A stretch of 64,000 nucleotides of DNA from JAGVPT01 sp963717445 (GTDB lineage: Bacteria; Bacteroidota; Ignavibacteria; UBA10030; UBA8401): the NCBI GenBank assembly GCA_963717445.1, contig OY970334.1, positions 2,480,001 through 2,544,000 of the forward strand, read 5' to 3'. The position numbers and the translations under genes were made by a program. Numbering within the stretch: position 1 is the stretch's first letter; each line of letters starts with the position of its first letter. The notes below the pieces were generated by a model. That model saw nothing but the letters and a program-made list of their open reading frames with translations. It had not been told where the DNA came from and searched no databases. Positions 9,054 through 18,245 of the stretch are shown here, in pieces.

Positions 9054-9878
9054 TTACGGTAAATATTGGAATGTCATAATAAAGTGATCCGCCCAATTGT
9101 TGAAAGGGAAAAAACCTGAACACCGTTCATCCAACCCCGTCAACATTCGGTAAACCCATGGATGGTTTTCTGCAACATTATTCATATACGGCGGAGGCGA
9201 TATCGACGCCAATCCGCGAAGCTTAACAAGCCTGAAACGATCATTGAAGCTACGGGCAACTTCTCCCGGTGAAAAATAATAGGTGAGAAATTGATGACCT
9301 TCAATTGAAGCTGTCGTCCCATTTTTCGAAAATCGGCGGAGTCCAAGTGTTGAATTTCCCGTGATGATGTGGAGCAGCTCCCATGGACAGACACGCGGCA
9401 TCATCACAAATGTCACCATCGCGCCGGGCTTCAATAAACGAGGGAGTTGATCTGTCACCGAACGAAGGCCTGCTATACAGTTTAACCCTCCGAAATTTGA
9501 GAAGATATGGTCAAAACGATGTTCGGGAAGCGTTTGCAATTCCGTAAACGAACAGCATGCGAAATGAATTTTTTCTTGTAGATGAAAAGTTTCTACCTTC
9601 TTTTCCAGTTCTTTAAGCATCCCTTCGGCGTTATCGATTGCGAAGACGGTGTACCCTTTCCTTGCGAAATAGACTGCGTCGATTCCTGTTCCAGCATTGA
9701 GTTCAAAAATACTGTCGCCCGGGAAAAGAAATTCTTCGACATGGCTGTAGACTTGCCTGCGCATCCAGTGAAGTATGGCGTTGGACTTCTCGTAGGAATC
9801 AAAAAACGGCGCTTGTGCAGAGAATGCGCGGCGTGCGTTTTCAACGTTTGACGAAAAATCAACAAGAGGGGTTGACAT
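9054..9878 (-). CDS. Class I SAM-dependent methyltransferase
   Basis: A 274-residue methyltransferase with a Rossmann-type SAM-binding motif, IFELNAGTGIDAVYFARKG, followed by an acidic strand end (FAIDNAEGML) and the post-motif FDHIFSNFGGLNCI. The start is set at the ATG at 9878 because it overlaps the stop of the radical SAM gene as TAATG; a longer reading frame upstream would only run antiparallel through coding sequence of its neighbour. The overlap indicates coupled translation with the radical SAM enzyme. Substrate is unknown; the central part (FVMMPRVCPWELLHII) resembles small-molecule methyltransferases of the UbiE/Methyltransf_11 type rather than rRNA or protein methylases. Confidence 0.85.
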   Translation of the reverse strand: MSTPLVDFSSNVENARRAFSAQAPFFDSYEKSNAILHWMRRQVYSHVEEFLFPGDSIFELNAGTGIDAVYFARKGYTVFAIDNAEGMLKELEKKVETFHLQEKIHFACCSFTELQTLPEHRFDHIFSNFGGLNCIAGLRSVTDQLPRLLKPGAMVTFVMMPRVCPWELLHIITGNSTLGLRRFSKNGTTASIEGHQFLTYYFSPGEVARSFNDRFRLVKLRGLASISPPPYMNNVAENHPWVYRMLTGLDERCSGFFPFNNWADHFIMTFQYLP

Positions 9879-11350
9879 TATTCGCGGGCGAGATAGTATA
9901 ATTGAAACCTGTCCAGAAGAGCTGCAGGGGCAAAATATCCGATTGAACATAGTGTCCTCAGCGTTCTGCCGTCGAAAGAAGTTTTCCACGTCATCACGTC
10001 TGCAAGAAGTCTCAACCCCTTTCTGAAGCGGAAAACTTTATGCACATACCTATGCAATTTTCTGTAATACGCCGCTGAATACGTTCCGCGAAACATCAAG
10101 GCAAGGTCATCTGAATCTACCCAATTTTTTTTCTCTTGAAAATCCGCTCTCACGTTTTCGTAAAACGTTGTTCCCGGCAAAGGATACGAGACTGAGATGC
10201 CGAGGTCGTCGGGCATGAGGTCTTTCACCATGCGGAGCGTCGCTTCAATATCTTTTTTATCTTCTCCTGGGTAACCAAACTGCAGGAAAAAGGAGGCGCG
10301 GATTCCAATTTTTTTCAACAGCGCACGCGCTTCGTAAATTTGAGCTATGGTCGTTCCTTTTTCCATCGAGTCTAAAACTTTTTGTGACCCGGATTCTGCG
10401 CCAACCCACACATCGGTACAACCCGCGCGTGCCAATACCTCAACGGTATTATTCTGGATCAAAAGGTCTGCCCGGGATTGGACCTTAAACCGGATCACAA
10501 TTTTTTCGCTCTCCACTAATTTGGCGAATTTCTCAACCCAGCCGGGCTTTAGGCCAAAAATATCGTCCGCAAACCAGATATGGTCGGGCTTGATCGTTTG
10601 TTGAAGCAGCTTGATTTCCTCGACAACGTTTTCAGGAGAACGTGAATTGTACACCTGTCCGTAAATTGGTTTAGCGCACCAGTTGCAATGGTACGGGCAG
10701 CCGCGCGTTGTCACTACATTGATGGAGAAATATCCGTGCCGTTTCTTCCACGCTCTTTCGTACGATGAGCCATCGAGTAAATGCCACGCGGGCAAAGGAA
10801 GTTCGTCGAGATTTTTTACCGGAGGTCGCCGGGAGGAACGGATAACCGTGCCATGATCCTTAAACGCGACCCCACGGATCACGTTTAGATTCACATTCCG
10901 GCTACGAATGACTTGTTGACAAATTTCAGCGAGCGTTTGTTCACCTTCGCCGATAATAACGGCATCCGCAGAATGTTCGAGATATTCTTCAGCATGGTCG
11001 GTAGCGTCGGAGCCGTGGACGACGACGAACGAACCGTATTCCTTTGCGATTGTTGCCATTGCAAACGCCGCTTCCCGCATTCTGCTCAAGCACATCTTGT
11101 TGAGATAATTAAAATTATCGTCGTAAATGGCAACGACTGAGGGACTGGAGCGCTGAAGCATGGGCCGAATATTTTCTTCCGAATCGGCCAGCATGGTGTC
11201 GAATAACGCTACAGAAAAATGATCTCTTTCCAGATAACTTGCTGCGTACAGTGTCCCTAGCGGGGGGTACGGCATCATCGCTTTTGCCTGTTTCGGGTCG
11301 AAGCGGATAAAATATGAGTGTGTGAGGAGGACATCGGTCATGCTGTTCAC
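9878..11350 (-). CDS. B12-binding radical SAM protein
   Basis: A 490-residue radical SAM enzyme. Residues about 20-150 form an N-terminal cobalamin-binding-like domain (IRFDPKQAKAMMPYPPLG, then VVVHGSDATDHAEEYL and VIIGEGEQTLAEI). The [4Fe-4S] motif C-x3-C-x2-C is present in TTRGCPYHCNWCAKP near residue 216-225. Downstream the barrel carries GAESGSQKVLDSMEKGTT and QFGYPGEDKKDIE, typical of BchE/HpnP-like family members. Such enzymes often methylate or rearrange unactivated carbons. Translation may begin at the GTG at 11350, which overlaps the preceding gene's stop (GTGA), or at the ATG at 11341. It is followed immediately by a methyltransferase. The product cannot be predicted. Confidence 0.88.
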   Translation of the reverse strand: MNSMTDVLLTHSYFIRFDPKQAKAMMPYPPLGTLYAASYLERDHFSVALFDTMLADSEENIRPMLQRSSPSVVAIYDDNFNYLNKMCLSRMREAAFAMATIAKEYGSFVVVHGSDATDHAEEYLEHSADAVIIGEGEQTLAEICQQVIRSRNVNLNVIRGVAFKDHGTVIRSSRRPPVKNLDELPLPAWHLLDGSSYERAWKKRHGYFSINVVTTRGCPYHCNWCAKPIYGQVYNSRSPENVVEEIKLLQQTIKPDHIWFADDIFGLKPGWVEKFAKLVESEKIVIRFKVQSRADLLIQNNTVEVLARAGCTDVWVGAESGSQKVLDSMEKGTTIAQIYEARALLKKIGIRASFFLQFGYPGEDKKDIEATLRMVKDLMPDDLGISVSYPLPGTTFYENVRADFQEKKNWVDSDDLALMFRGTYSAAYYRKLHRYVHKVFRFRKGLRLLADVMTWKTSFDGRTLRTLCSIGYFAPAALLDRFQLYYLARE

Positions 11351-12267
11351 TCAACGCCGAATTGTGCGAGACGCCGTTGATAAGTATTTAAAATACGTGT
11401 CTTATGATCGTCGTACCAGACCGAGGAAATATGCGGCGTGCATTGAAAAAGGGAATTGAATTTGTTTTCGTCGAGGTGTGCATTTCTCTTTTTCCAATAG
11501 CCCCGGGCAGTATTCATTAAGAATGTTTCAATCGAATTGAGCGGAAAGAGATTCAATAAAAATTCAGCTCCTCGCTGTAAAAGAGAGGAAGTATTCGCAA
11601 GAGAACGAGTGGGAGAGCTCCCTTTGCCCCAGTTGGGCAAGTACACCTGGGTCCAAGAGTTTACCGATTGAAATTGTTGATAGGCTGTTTCATTCCAAAG
11701 AACTCTCGTTGTTGCGATTTCAACTGCGTTAAAAATATTTTTTTCGGAAAACAATAATCCATTTTCCGTCACAAAGAGGTTGAAGCAGAAGTACTTGATT
11801 GTATTAAAGAGGAATATTCTTCTCACCGCGGTCAATATCATTTTAGGAATCCATAATCGGTTTGGCGCTGTCACGATCATGAAATCAACGTCGCTCGAAA
11901 GGCTCGCGACGTTTTTTGACAGGGACCCCGTGATGAAGATTGCCCGGACAAAAGGGATTTGCTTCAGAAAGAGCGAAACCCATCGAGCCCGTTGCAACAT
12001 TGTCGAAGCCCGCCGCTCATTTTCAAGCCGGCACCTCACGATCTCCGGAGTTTGGTCGGAAAAGAAGTAGTAGCCGTTTTCGCATTTTAAGAAGCCGAGT
12101 TCCACTAAACACTGTAATGTCTCTTCCAGATGTTGCATCGTAATGGAATTGCGCGGAAGGAAAGCGTACACTTGATGTTTGGAAAGCGGGTACGAGAAAA
12201 CATCGAAGTACGCAAATGTTCGCAAAACATCCTGCTGAAGTAGTGTCAACGTATATTTCATCTTCAC
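11347..12267 (-). CDS. Nucleotidyltransferase-like protein with N-terminal winged-helix segment
   Basis: A 306-residue protein. Residues about 110-135 contain the polymerase-beta-type nucleotidyltransferase motif, FITGSLSKNVASLSSDVDFMIV, with GS followed by S-D-x-D, the metal-binding pair. Residues 5-60 (LLQQDVLRTFAYFDVFSYPLSKHQVYAFL) look like a winged-helix DNA-binding-type fold. The C-terminal half is helical and not recognised. The start could be either of two close methionines (codons 1 and 3). It opens a four-gene minus-strand operon with the radical SAM, methyltransferase and deaminase. A role in transferring a nucleotide to a substrate of the pathway is inference only. Confidence 0.7.
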   Translation of the reverse strand: MKMKYTLTLLQQDVLRTFAYFDVFSYPLSKHQVYAFLPRNSITMQHLEETLQCLVELGFLKCENGYYFFSDQTPEIVRCRLENERRASTMLQRARWVSLFLKQIPFVRAIFITGSLSKNVASLSSDVDFMIVTAPNRLWIPKMILTAVRRIFLFNTIKYFCFNLFVTENGLLFSEKNIFNAVEIATTRVLWNETAYQQFQSVNSWTQVYLPNWGKGSSPTRSLANTSSLLQRGAEFLLNLFPLNSIETFLMNTARGYWKKRNAHLDENKFNSLFQCTPHISSVWYDDHKTRILNTYQRRLAQFGVE

Positions 12268-12887
12268 AAGAGATAATAGAAGAAATGGGGTTTGGTACTT
12301 GAGAGGCTTATTCGACGAACAATCTAACCGGCTATTTTTAGAGTCGAATTTTTTTGCGTAGCAGGTTATGTGGTCCGTATTAGCACACCGTTCCGCTGCT
12401 CCCTCAGCCGGGTTTTCGTGAATTGGGACTTCTGAATAATTTTAAAAGTATGGCTCGCGCAAAGACGCAAAGTGGCAAAATGATTTAAAAACAGAGTCTT
12501 TGCGCCTTCGCGAGAGACAATTTTTCAGAAGCCTCGAATTATGATTCCGGAGTATGTGTATTGGCTACACCTTTTCAACGAGTTATAACGAGATTTCAAT
12601 CAACATAATTCCACCATTCTGTGATTGGCGTAACAGATTGAGCAGAAGCGGACGAGTTTGGCTAGACGTTGGGCACCTTCCTGATTTATCCGACTAAATA
12701 TTTCAGCATATCGCGATCTGTTAGATATAGGCGTTCGACACCAATGATGAGACACGACTTGAAATTGTGCGAATAATTCGCTATGTAGCAATCCACCATT
12801 GGAGAAAAGGGAAGATTCGCGATTCTACCCGATGGATTTTGAAGGCTTGGAAAGCCATCGTTCAGAATATTATTCAAAGGGCCTCAC
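12268..12887 (+). other. Non-coding interval with one interspersed repeat
   Basis: About 620 bp between the divergent radical SAM operon and the tricorn-like protease gene. It holds repeat copy 1 (12428-12536). The segment 12600-12880 has two short overlapping minus-strand reading frames but no start signal or recognisable motif; it may be a worn gene remnant. No clear promoter was identified for either neighbour. Confidence 0.5.
12428..12536 (+). repeat. Interspersed palindromic repeat, copy 1
   Basis: About 109 bp beginning GACTTCTGAATAAT and containing CTCGCGCAAAGACGCAAAG, then TTTGCGCCTTCGCGAGAGA, whose arms are roughly reverse-complementary (GCGCAAAGACGC against GCGCCTTCGC). Near-identical copies lie at 30981-31099 and 40252-40370, and a diverged one at 41155-41236. 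All four sit between genes. Confidence 0.75.
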
Positions 12888-15800
12888 ATGAAACGATTTC
12901 TGACTACATTGACATTTATTATTGCTTTTTTTGAAATCTTAAGCGCTGGAAACGAAACTCGTTTCATGAGGTATCCGGACATTCATAAAGATAAGATCGT
13001 TTTCACGTATGAGGGAGACCTCTGGTTGGCGACAATTGACGGCGGATTTGCCCGCCGGATTACGAGCGCACCCGGAAATGAGTTTAGCGCAAAGTTTTCA
13101 CCGGATGGAAAATGGATCGCATTCACGGGAAATTACGACGGTTCGCAAAACGTTTATGTCATTCCGTCCGAAGGAGGAACACCCGTCCGCGTGACGTATC
13201 AAACGGGTGGGGCACAGGTAGTGTGCTGGACTCCCGACGGAGAAAGGATCGTCTATCGGTCATACGCAGAAAACTATATCGGCCGGGACCCCAATCTCTA
13301 TTTTGTAAATAAAAATGGCTCGGCGCCCGAGCGGTTCCCAATCGACCGGGGACGCCTCTGCAGTTTCTCGGCCGATGGGAAAAAAATGGTTTATCAGAGA
13401 AGGGGAAGCGAGGAAAATTATTGGAAGCGGTATAAAGGAGGTCAGTATCCTGATATCTGGATGTATGATTTTACGACCGCAGTGTTTACCCCCATCTCGG
13501 ATTATGTTGGGAAGAACTGTTATCCGATGTGGATCCGTGATTCGATGTATTTTGTCTCCGACCGTACAAACGGCATTTCCAACCTTTACCGAGAAGACTT
13601 ATCGACGAAGAAGATCGACGAAATTACATCGTTCAACGATGTCGATGTAATGATGCCATCGACAGACGGCGAGACAATTGTGTTTGTGCACGATGGATTC
13701 ATCCATCTTTTGAATATTGCAACTGGAGAGGTAAGAAAAATTTCTGTCGAGTGTTCTTCCGACCGGTGGGCGTTGCGGCCCAAAACGATGAACCCGAAAG
13801 ACTACGTCCACAGCGTCAACGTATCCAACGACGGAAAAAAAATTGTCGTCGAAGCACGCGGCGACCTCTTTATCGTTCCAACGGAAAAAGGGGAGACAAA
13901 GAATCTTTCAAACTCTCCCGGCACGCGCGAGCGGTACCCGCAATTCTCACCCGACGGGAAAACGGTTGCATTTTTCTCGGATAAGAGTGGGGAGTATCAA
14001 CTCTACACTCAAAGTGTAACCGGCGGGGCATGGACGCAACTCACAACGACGCTCGACCGCACGGTCTACCATCTTGAATGGTCTCCGGACGGAAAAAAGA
14101 TCCTTTTCGGCGATAAAGATTTCGCAATCTTCGTTCTCGACGTTGCAACAAAGAAGTTGACCAAAATTGACGAATCGCACCAATTAAAGAACGACGAATT
14201 TTATTGGGAGATCAGCGACTACAACTGGTCGCCGGACAGCAAATGGATTTGCTACAGTCTTGTCCAGTATAATAGAAACAGCCAGATCTTTATTTACAAC
14301 CTCGAGCAGGAGAAGAAATACGCCGTGACCGATGATTTCTACGACAATCTTTACCCCTGTTTCGACCAAAACGGCGATTATCTCTATTTTGTCTCAAGCC
14401 GTAATTTTGATATCCTGATGGATTTTTACGAAGATGACCATACTATTCGCTCGCCGCAGACAGTAATGGCCGTTCAATTGAAAGACGGGGAGAAACCTCC
14501 CTTTGTCGAATCCGACGAGAGCGAAGGGAAGAAAAAGGAATCCGGCACACTGCAAATCGATCTGGACGGTTTACAGAAGCGCACATATCCGCTTCCTGTT
14601 CCGGCGGGCAATTATTTCTATCTTAAGGCGGGAAAGGGAAAAGTGGCGTGGTGCGCCATCGACCATTTTACAGAAGACGAGTACGAAGAGATTTTTAAAC
14701 CGAACGGCGCAACGAAGTGGCAGCTCATGATGTATGATATGACTGCGAAGAAGGATGCCGTGCTCGGGGACAAAATTAGCGATTTCAAGCTGTCGACAAA
14801 TGGCGAACAATTGATGATACGGAAAGAGAATGATGTTTTTGTGACAACATTCGATAAGGCATTTTCCACAATGAGTGCGGGGGAAAGGGTGAGTCTCGGC
14901 GAAATGTTCTACACCGTGGATTATCAGCAGGAATGGAATCAGATATTCAACGACTGCTGGAGATGGTACCGGGATTTCTTCTACGATCCGAATATGTACG
15001 GTCACGACTGGAAAGCAATCGGCGAAAAATACCGCGCGTACATTCCGGATATCAGCTCACGAGAAGAATTGAATTGGGTCATGCAGCAAATGGTTGGCGA
15101 GCTTTGCGTGTCGCATACGTACATTGGCGGCGGTGATGCGGGAACCGTTTCAACATCTCCTCCGGTGCTGTACACGGGCTGGCTTGGCGCCGACCTTGTT
15201 GCCGATAAAAAATCCGGCTACTACAAATTTGAAAAAATCTACGGTCCAACGGAATACAATGCAAGTATTACAGCTCCTCTTGCACGTCCGGACTTTGATA
15301 TTAAGGAAGGATATTACTTGCTGGCTATCAACGGAACCGAGCTTAAAGTCCCGGACGATTATAACAAATTTCTCCAGGTGAGCAGCGGCGAGAAGGTGAG
15401 CATCCGGGTAAACTCCAGTCCCAGCATGGAAGGGTCGAAAGTGTACGAGGTTGAGCCGATACGCAATGATAATAATCTTCGTTACGCACGCTGGCTTGCC
15501 GATAACATCAATAAAGTTTCAAAAGCCACGGACGGCAAAGTCGGCTATATGCACATCAACGCGATGGGAGCAGGTGGAATTGGGGAGTTCGATAAATTTT
15601 GGCGAGCTTTCCGGTACAAAGATGCAATCATCATTGATGTGCGGCGGAACAGCGGAGGATGGACTGAGTATTTCCTGATCGACAAGATGGAAAGAAAAGT
15701 GACGGCGCAAAGCGCCTTACACGGCATGATACCGATGCGCTATCCGGGAAGTACGTCGGTTGGCAATTATGTCGTCGTGTCGAACGAAGACAACGGGTCC

Positions 15801-16133
15801 GACGGAGAAGCATTTCTTGAAAGCTTTAAAGCGAGAAAGCTCGGGACTATCGTCGGAGTAACATCATGGGGCGGTCTTGTGGGAATTCAGAACACGCAAA
15901 TTACGATTGACAACGGGAGAGTTGAGCAGTCAAACACCGGCTTTTACGGAGAGAATGGAGAATGGCTTATCGAGAATCATGGCGGCGACCCGGATATTCG
16001 GGTCGATAACGACCCTGGGAGCGTTATGGAGGGAAGGGACCCGCAACTGGAAAAAGCGATCGAAGTCGCGCTAAAAAAAGCGGTGGAAAATCCGTTCAAA
16101 TTTCCTCCGGTGCCTCCGTTCAAGAAGCCGTAG
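12888..16133 (+). CDS. Secreted tricorn-type protease (propeller, PDZ, S41 core)
   Basis: A 1081-residue homologue of the tricorn protease, exported by an N-terminal signal peptide (about residues 1-21). Residues about 25-590 form two beta-propellers built of PD40-type repeats such as FSPDGKWIAF, FSADGKKMVY and WSPDGKKILF. A PDZ-like region lies near 760-860 and the S41 peptidase core after 900. The tricorn catalytic set is complete: S742-H743 in CVSHTYIGGG, the nucleophile S971 in NEDNGSDGEAF, and E1029 in LIENHGGDPDI. Tricorn was first described as a giant cytosolic complex, but bacterial versions with signal peptides are common; this one should work in the periplasm or outside. The strong start is ATG at 12888. 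No partner gene adjoins it. Confidence 0.9.
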   Translation: MKRFLTTLTFIIAFFEILSAGNETRFMRYPDIHKDKIVFTYEGDLWLATIDGGFARRITSAPGNEFSAKFSPDGKWIAFTGNYDGSQNVYVIPSEGGTPVRVTYQTGGAQVVCWTPDGERIVYRSYAENYIGRDPNLYFVNKNGSAPERFPIDRGRLCSFSADGKKMVYQRRGSEENYWKRYKGGQYPDIWMYDFTTAVFTPISDYVGKNCYPMWIRDSMYFVSDRTNGISNLYREDLSTKKIDEITSFNDVDVMMPSTDGETIVFVHDGFIHLLNIATGEVRKISVECSSDRWALRPKTMNPKDYVHSVNVSNDGKKIVVEARGDLFIVPTEKGETKNLSNSPGTRERYPQFSPDGKTVAFFSDKSGEYQLYTQSVTGGAWTQLTTTLDRTVYHLEWSPDGKKILFGDKDFAIFVLDVATKKLTKIDESHQLKNDEFYWEISDYNWSPDSKWICYSLVQYNRNSQIFIYNLEQEKKYAVTDDFYDNLYPCFDQNGDYLYFVSSRNFDILMDFYEDDHTIRSPQTVMAVQLKDGEKPPFVESDESEGKKKESGTLQIDLDGLQKRTYPLPVPAGNYFYLKAGKGKVAWCAIDHFTEDEYEEIFKPNGATKWQLMMYDMTAKKDAVLGDKISDFKLSTNGEQLMIRKENDVFVTTFDKAFSTMSAGERVSLGEMFYTVDYQQEWNQIFNDCWRWYRDFFYDPNMYGHDWKAIGEKYRAYIPDISSREELNWVMQQMVGELCVSHTYIGGGDAGTVSTSPPVLYTGWLGADLVADKKSGYYKFEKIYGPTEYNASITAPLARPDFDIKEGYYLLAINGTELKVPDDYNKFLQVSSGEKVSIRVNSSPSMEGSKVYEVEPIRNDNNLRYARWLADNINKVSKATDGKVGYMHINAMGAGGIGEFDKFWRAFRYKDAIIIDVRRNSGGWTEYFLIDKMERKVTAQSALHGMIPMRYPGSTSVGNYVVVSNEDNGSDGEAFLESFKARKLGTIVGVTSWGGLVGIQNTQITIDNGRVEQSNTGFYGENGEWLIENHGGDPDIRVDNDPGSVMEGRDPQLEKAIEVALKKAVENPFKFPPVPPFKKP

Positions 16134-16261
16134 AAGCGCGGTCAGGTTATTGACAACGATGAATCTATCGCCGTAGAATTCATCTCTGTGTAATGCTTTC
16201 CGAATTCAACAACTCGAATGTGATATATCGGTGTTGAGATGACACACTATTGGAGAATACA

Positions 16262-16615
16262 ATGAAAACCATTCTGATCGTCGATGACGATCCCGATATG
16301 CGAAAATTGGCCACGATCATCCTAAGCAAGGAAGGATATGAGATTATTGAAGCGGAGGATGGTTCCATTGCACTCGACCTCGCAAAGATAAAATCTCCCG
16401 ACCTCATTATCACGGATGTTATGATGGAGAATGTCAACGGTTTCATGCTCTATGAACTTTTGCATGAAGATCCTGTCACAAAAAATATTCCGATGATTTT
16501 TGTAACAGGCGAGGCGCAAAGGGCAGGAGCTTGGGATTCAAACCCGAACGTGCTCTACCTTGAGAAACCCATCGTTATGCAACAATTGATCGATGCCGTA
16601 AAAAAAGTATTGTAA
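16262..16615 (+). CDS. Single-domain response regulator (CheY-like)
   Basis: A receiver domain standing alone (117 residues). It has the acidic pair in ILIVDDDPDMRK, the phospho-acceptor aspartate in DLIITDVMMENVNG, the threonine in FVTGEAQ, and the lysine-proline in YLEKPI. The ATG at 16262 is preferred to an in-frame TTG at 16250 because GGAG at 16252-16255 lies at the right distance upstream of the ATG. There is no output domain, so it should act by protein contact or as a phosphorelay intermediate. No histidine kinase adjoins it; the NtrC-type regulator follows 224 bp downstream, separated by non-coding sequence. Confidence 0.9.
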   Translation: MKTILIVDDDPDMRKLATIILSKEGYEIIEAEDGSIALDLAKIKSPDLIITDVMMENVNGFMLYELLHEDPVTKNIPMIFVTGEAQRAGAWDSNPNVLYLEKPIVMQQLIDAVKKVL

Positions 16616-16839
16616 GAAGTGTATAAACATAAGCCGGGAATGGGGCTCACATTGCATGCGAATCAATCACGTTGAACCGGCTCGAAGAATTGACTCTCCC
16701 CAATTGCCCCGTGCTGGGGATTCTCCCGTTCGAAAAAATGGTGCTGCCAATCCCTCTTTTTGTCTATCGCACCTTGTTGAGGCTCGCTCTTCATTGATTC
16801 GCAACGGATCTACCCCGGAGAACAATTATAAACCCCGTC

Positions 16840-18201
16840 ATGCCAAAACATAACACAACGGCCTCGATTCTCGTCGTTGACGATGAAAAAGGCTTCCGCG
16901 ATATGCTGACCGCAATCCTCGGGCCGGAAGGATACTCGATCGCCACAGCGGGCAACGGCGTTGAAGCGATTAATGCCGTTCAAAATTCTTTCTTCGATTT
17001 AGTTTTGCTCGATGTGAAAATGCCCAACGTCGATGGCATGGAGGTCCTGCATTTCATCAAAGACAACTATGTCGATACTCAGGTGATCATGCTCACCGGG
17101 GTCGATGACGTGCGTATCGCAGTCGAGTGCATGAAATTGGGCGCATTTCATTATCTCACCAAGCCGTATTCGGCCGACGAGTTGATTGCCCTTATTGCCC
17201 GCGCGCTGGAACGGAGGCAGTTGCTCATTGAGAACAAAGTCATGAAGTCCGAGCTGGCCCGTTTGGCTTCCTCGTCGAGCCTTGTCGGACAAAGCCCGGC
17301 ATTTATCAGCGCCCTCGAGCTGGCGAGCAAAGTAGCCCCTACCGATTCTACCGTTCTCATTGAAGGAGCCAGCGGAACCGGCAAAGAATTGTTTGCAAAT
17401 TTTTTGTTCAAAAACAGTCCTCGTTCGGAAAAGCCGTTTGTTGCGCTTAACTGCGCCTCTATTCCGGACACACTTATCGAAAGCGAACTCTTCGGTCACG
17501 AGAAAGGTGCGTTCACCGACGCACACGCGATGCGGCAAGGGCTGGTTGAATTGGCAAACGGCGGGACGCTGTTTCTGGACGAGATCGGTGAGATCAGTAC
17601 GGTATTTCAACCGAAACTGCTGCGGTTCATCCAGACCGGAGAATTCCGCCGCGTCGGTGGAAATAAGACGACGAAATCCGACGTTCGGATTATTTCTGCA
17701 ACGAACAGGCATCTCATCGATGAAGTGAAAGAAGGGCGTTTTCGTGAGGACTTACTCTATCGCATCAATGTTATCACGCTTACGATTCCCTCCTTGCGTG
17801 ATCGGCGGGAAGACATCTCGCTGTTGGCGAACGAAATCGTCGCTCATAAATTGAAAACCCGTGTGCCCAAAAAATTACACCAGGATGCGGTCCGGGCTTT
17901 GCTGGAGTATCAATGGCCCGGCAACGTGCGTGAGCTCGAAAACGTCTTGGAACGGGCTGCCATCCTGTCGACCGATGAATATATTCGTATAAAAGATCTC
18001 GTCCTCCCCAGAGGTGTTTCAACCGAAGCCGTGTCCGGAAAAATTGCAAGCGCTGTTTCGATGAAGGAACTTGAGCGTGAACACATTTCGGGAATACTCC
18101 ATCAAACCGGCTGGGATAAGAATCTTGCAGCAAAAATTCTTGGTATCAGCCTCAAGACCCTCTACACGAAGATTCAACAGTACAACATCTCAAAAAAGTA
18201 A
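16840..18201 (+). CDS. Sigma-54-dependent response regulator (NtrC family)
   Basis: A 453-residue enhancer-binding activator. Domains in order: receiver (about 8-125, phospho-acceptor in LVLLDVKMPNVDG), AAA+ sigma-54 interaction domain (about 145-375; Walker A GASGTGKE, Walker B GTLFLDEIGE), and a Fis-type helix-turn-helix (about 408-450; KNLAAKILGISLKTLYTKI). The sigma-54 contact loop reads GAFTDA instead of GAFTGA, a known natural variant in some family members. It therefore needs RpoN in this organism and ATP hydrolysis to open promoters. The kinase that feeds it is not adjacent. It is convergent with the subtilisin-like gene, 44 bp away, with no clear terminator between. Confidence 0.93.
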   Translation: MPKHNTTASILVVDDEKGFRDMLTAILGPEGYSIATAGNGVEAINAVQNSFFDLVLLDVKMPNVDGMEVLHFIKDNYVDTQVIMLTGVDDVRIAVECMKLGAFHYLTKPYSADELIALIARALERRQLLIENKVMKSELARLASSSSLVGQSPAFISALELASKVAPTDSTVLIEGASGTGKELFANFLFKNSPRSEKPFVALNCASIPDTLIESELFGHEKGAFTDAHAMRQGLVELANGGTLFLDEIGEISTVFQPKLLRFIQTGEFRRVGGNKTTKSDVRIISATNRHLIDEVKEGRFREDLLYRINVITLTIPSLRDRREDISLLANEIVAHKLKTRVPKKLHQDAVRALLEYQWPGNVRELENVLERAAILSTDEYIRIKDLVLPRGVSTEAVSGKIASAVSMKELEREHISGILHQTGWDKNLAAKILGISLKTLYTKIQQYNISKK

Positions 18202-18245
18202 GGTTGAAATACCGTACCTGATTCTTCTCTCTTTTCTCCTATCTC

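Noticed and set aside
16999..17712. 237-codon minus-strand reading frame
   Set aside because: It is a shadow of the NtrC-type gene, which has all its family motifs on the plus strand.
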